From Siphonodentalium dalli (Eukaryota > Mollusca > Scaphopoda > Gadilida > Siphonodentaliidae): 64,000 nucleotides of DNA. A program made the position numbers and the translations under genes. The notes below the pieces were generated by a model, which saw only the letters and a program-made list of their open reading frames with translations, did not search any database and was not told where the DNA came from. The stretch spans positions 113,873,195 to 113,937,194 of the forward strand of contig CP136065.1 in NCBI GenBank assembly GCA_032622095.1, read 5' to 3'. Each line of letters begins with the position of its first letter. The stretch's first letter is position 1. Shown piece after piece: positions 63,185 to 64,000 of the stretch.

Positions 63185-64000
63185 CATTTCTCCACTAAAT
63201 GTGGGCTGCAGGGTGTGCCGATGGTTTCAAATGTGAAATCCAAGATGGCTCCAGGCGCCCATGTTTTTTAACAAATTTCGGAAGAATTGGATAGCGTCCA
63301 TCTGGAGGTAACACCAAAGAACCGTATGAAGTTTGGATGAGGAATGAGGGATGTGGCCAAAGGATTTAAAGAGTAAAAGCCAAGATGGCCGCTGGTGACC
63401 ATGTCTTTTAACGAAATTCGGAAAATATCGTTGGTTCCAATCTAGACGTCACCATGAAGATCCTCGTGAAGTATGGTGACGATCGGATGAGGGATGTGGC
63501 CTGTAGTTTGTGCAGAAGGATTTAATCATGCAAAGAGTAAAATCCAAGATGGCAGCTCTAGAGGTCACCCCGAAGACCTTATTAAACTTTGGTGACGATC
63601 GGATGAGGGATGTGGCCTATAGGTTGTGCCGACGGATTAGTCATGCAAAGAGTAAAATCTAAGATGTTTGCTGGCAGCCATGTTTTTCAACGAATTTCAG
63701 GGGAAAAAATCGACGAATCCCGTCTAGATGCGTACAAAGATTGGTGATGATCGGACGAGGGGTGTTGTCTGTAGGGTGTGCCAAAGGATTTAGTCATGCA
63801 AAGAGTAAAATACAAGAAGTTGCCGGCGGCCATGTTTTTAACGAATTTCGGAAATAATCCATGGCTATCATCTAAACAAATTTCAGAAATAATATATCGC
63901 TCCCATCTAGAGGTCACCCTGAAGATCCGTATGAAGTTTGATGATGATCGGATGATGGGTGTGGCCTGTAGGGTGTGCCAAAGGATTTAGTCATGCAAAG
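63185..64000 (+). repeat. Tandem array of about 130-170 bp units, runs off the window
   Basis: Five diverged units each contain CAAGATGGC, GCCATGTTTTT, ACGAATTTCGG, a CATCTAGAGGTCACC-type block, GAAGTTTGGTGACGATCGGA and GGGATGTGGCCTGTAGG. Later units also repeat TTAGTCATGCAAAGAGTAAAA. Open frames on both strands (63687-63990) are repeat-derived. The array continues beyond 64000. Confidence 0.8.

Noticed and set aside
63440-63450. ATG followed by GTGACG on the minus strand as gucy1b1 exon 1
   Set aside because: Weak donor and located inside the tandem array; no supporting promoter or UTR features.

Overview
The window is eukaryotic, from an animal. It has no operons, no bacterial-style gene packing and no rRNA or CRISPR. 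It contains one split gene with GT-AG introns, embedded in AT-rich DNA crowded with inverted-repeat (foldback) elements, tandem arrays and dead non-LTR retrotransposons. The gene and the repeat types fit a non-vertebrate metazoan, probably a marine invertebrate; I cannot name the phylum.

The one gene I can establish is on the minus strand. It encodes the beta subunit of nitric-oxide-sensitive soluble guanylate cyclase (gucy1b1-like). Seven coding exons were found by matching reading frame, splice signals and family knowledge: 58970-58897, 44217-44117, 43295-42305, 30665-30428, 26736-26593, 23380-23226 and 19058-18920. All junctions are in phase. With an initiator Met in an unseen upstream exon they give 614 residues, against 619 for human beta-1. 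Heme-ligand His105, the Tyr135/Ser137/Arg139 motif, Cys78 and Cys122 fall at exactly the human positions. The protein would pair with an alpha subunit (not in this window) to make cGMP in response to NO.

Layout. 1-318 is flank. 319-4489 is a 4.2 kb foldback element with about 0.9-1.0 kb inverted ends, an internal 146-bp higher-order minisatellite and an 8-bp target duplication. 4.5-13.7 kb holds small foldbacks, TTAA-flanked elements and many local tandem duplications. 13.7-18.8 kb is nearly featureless apart from a microsatellite and a perfect hairpin. 18.9-59 kb is the cyclase gene. Its introns carry a 1.9 kb TIR element, TTAA-flanked elements, several hairpins, three LINE remnants, a 7.7 kb inverted-repeat structure (31.0-38.8 kb) and a LINE at 50.6-58.3 kb interrupted by 3.9 kb flanked by a 272-bp direct repeat. 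59-64 kb is the 5' side of the gene (probably intron 1), with another TTAA element and a tandem array running off the window end.

I found no convincing new biochemical system. The unusual content is structural: an NO-receptor gene whose introns are built largely from palindromic and inverted-repeat elements, several close to splice sites. Element boundaries come from reading the sequence by eye; family names are given only where the sequence supports them.
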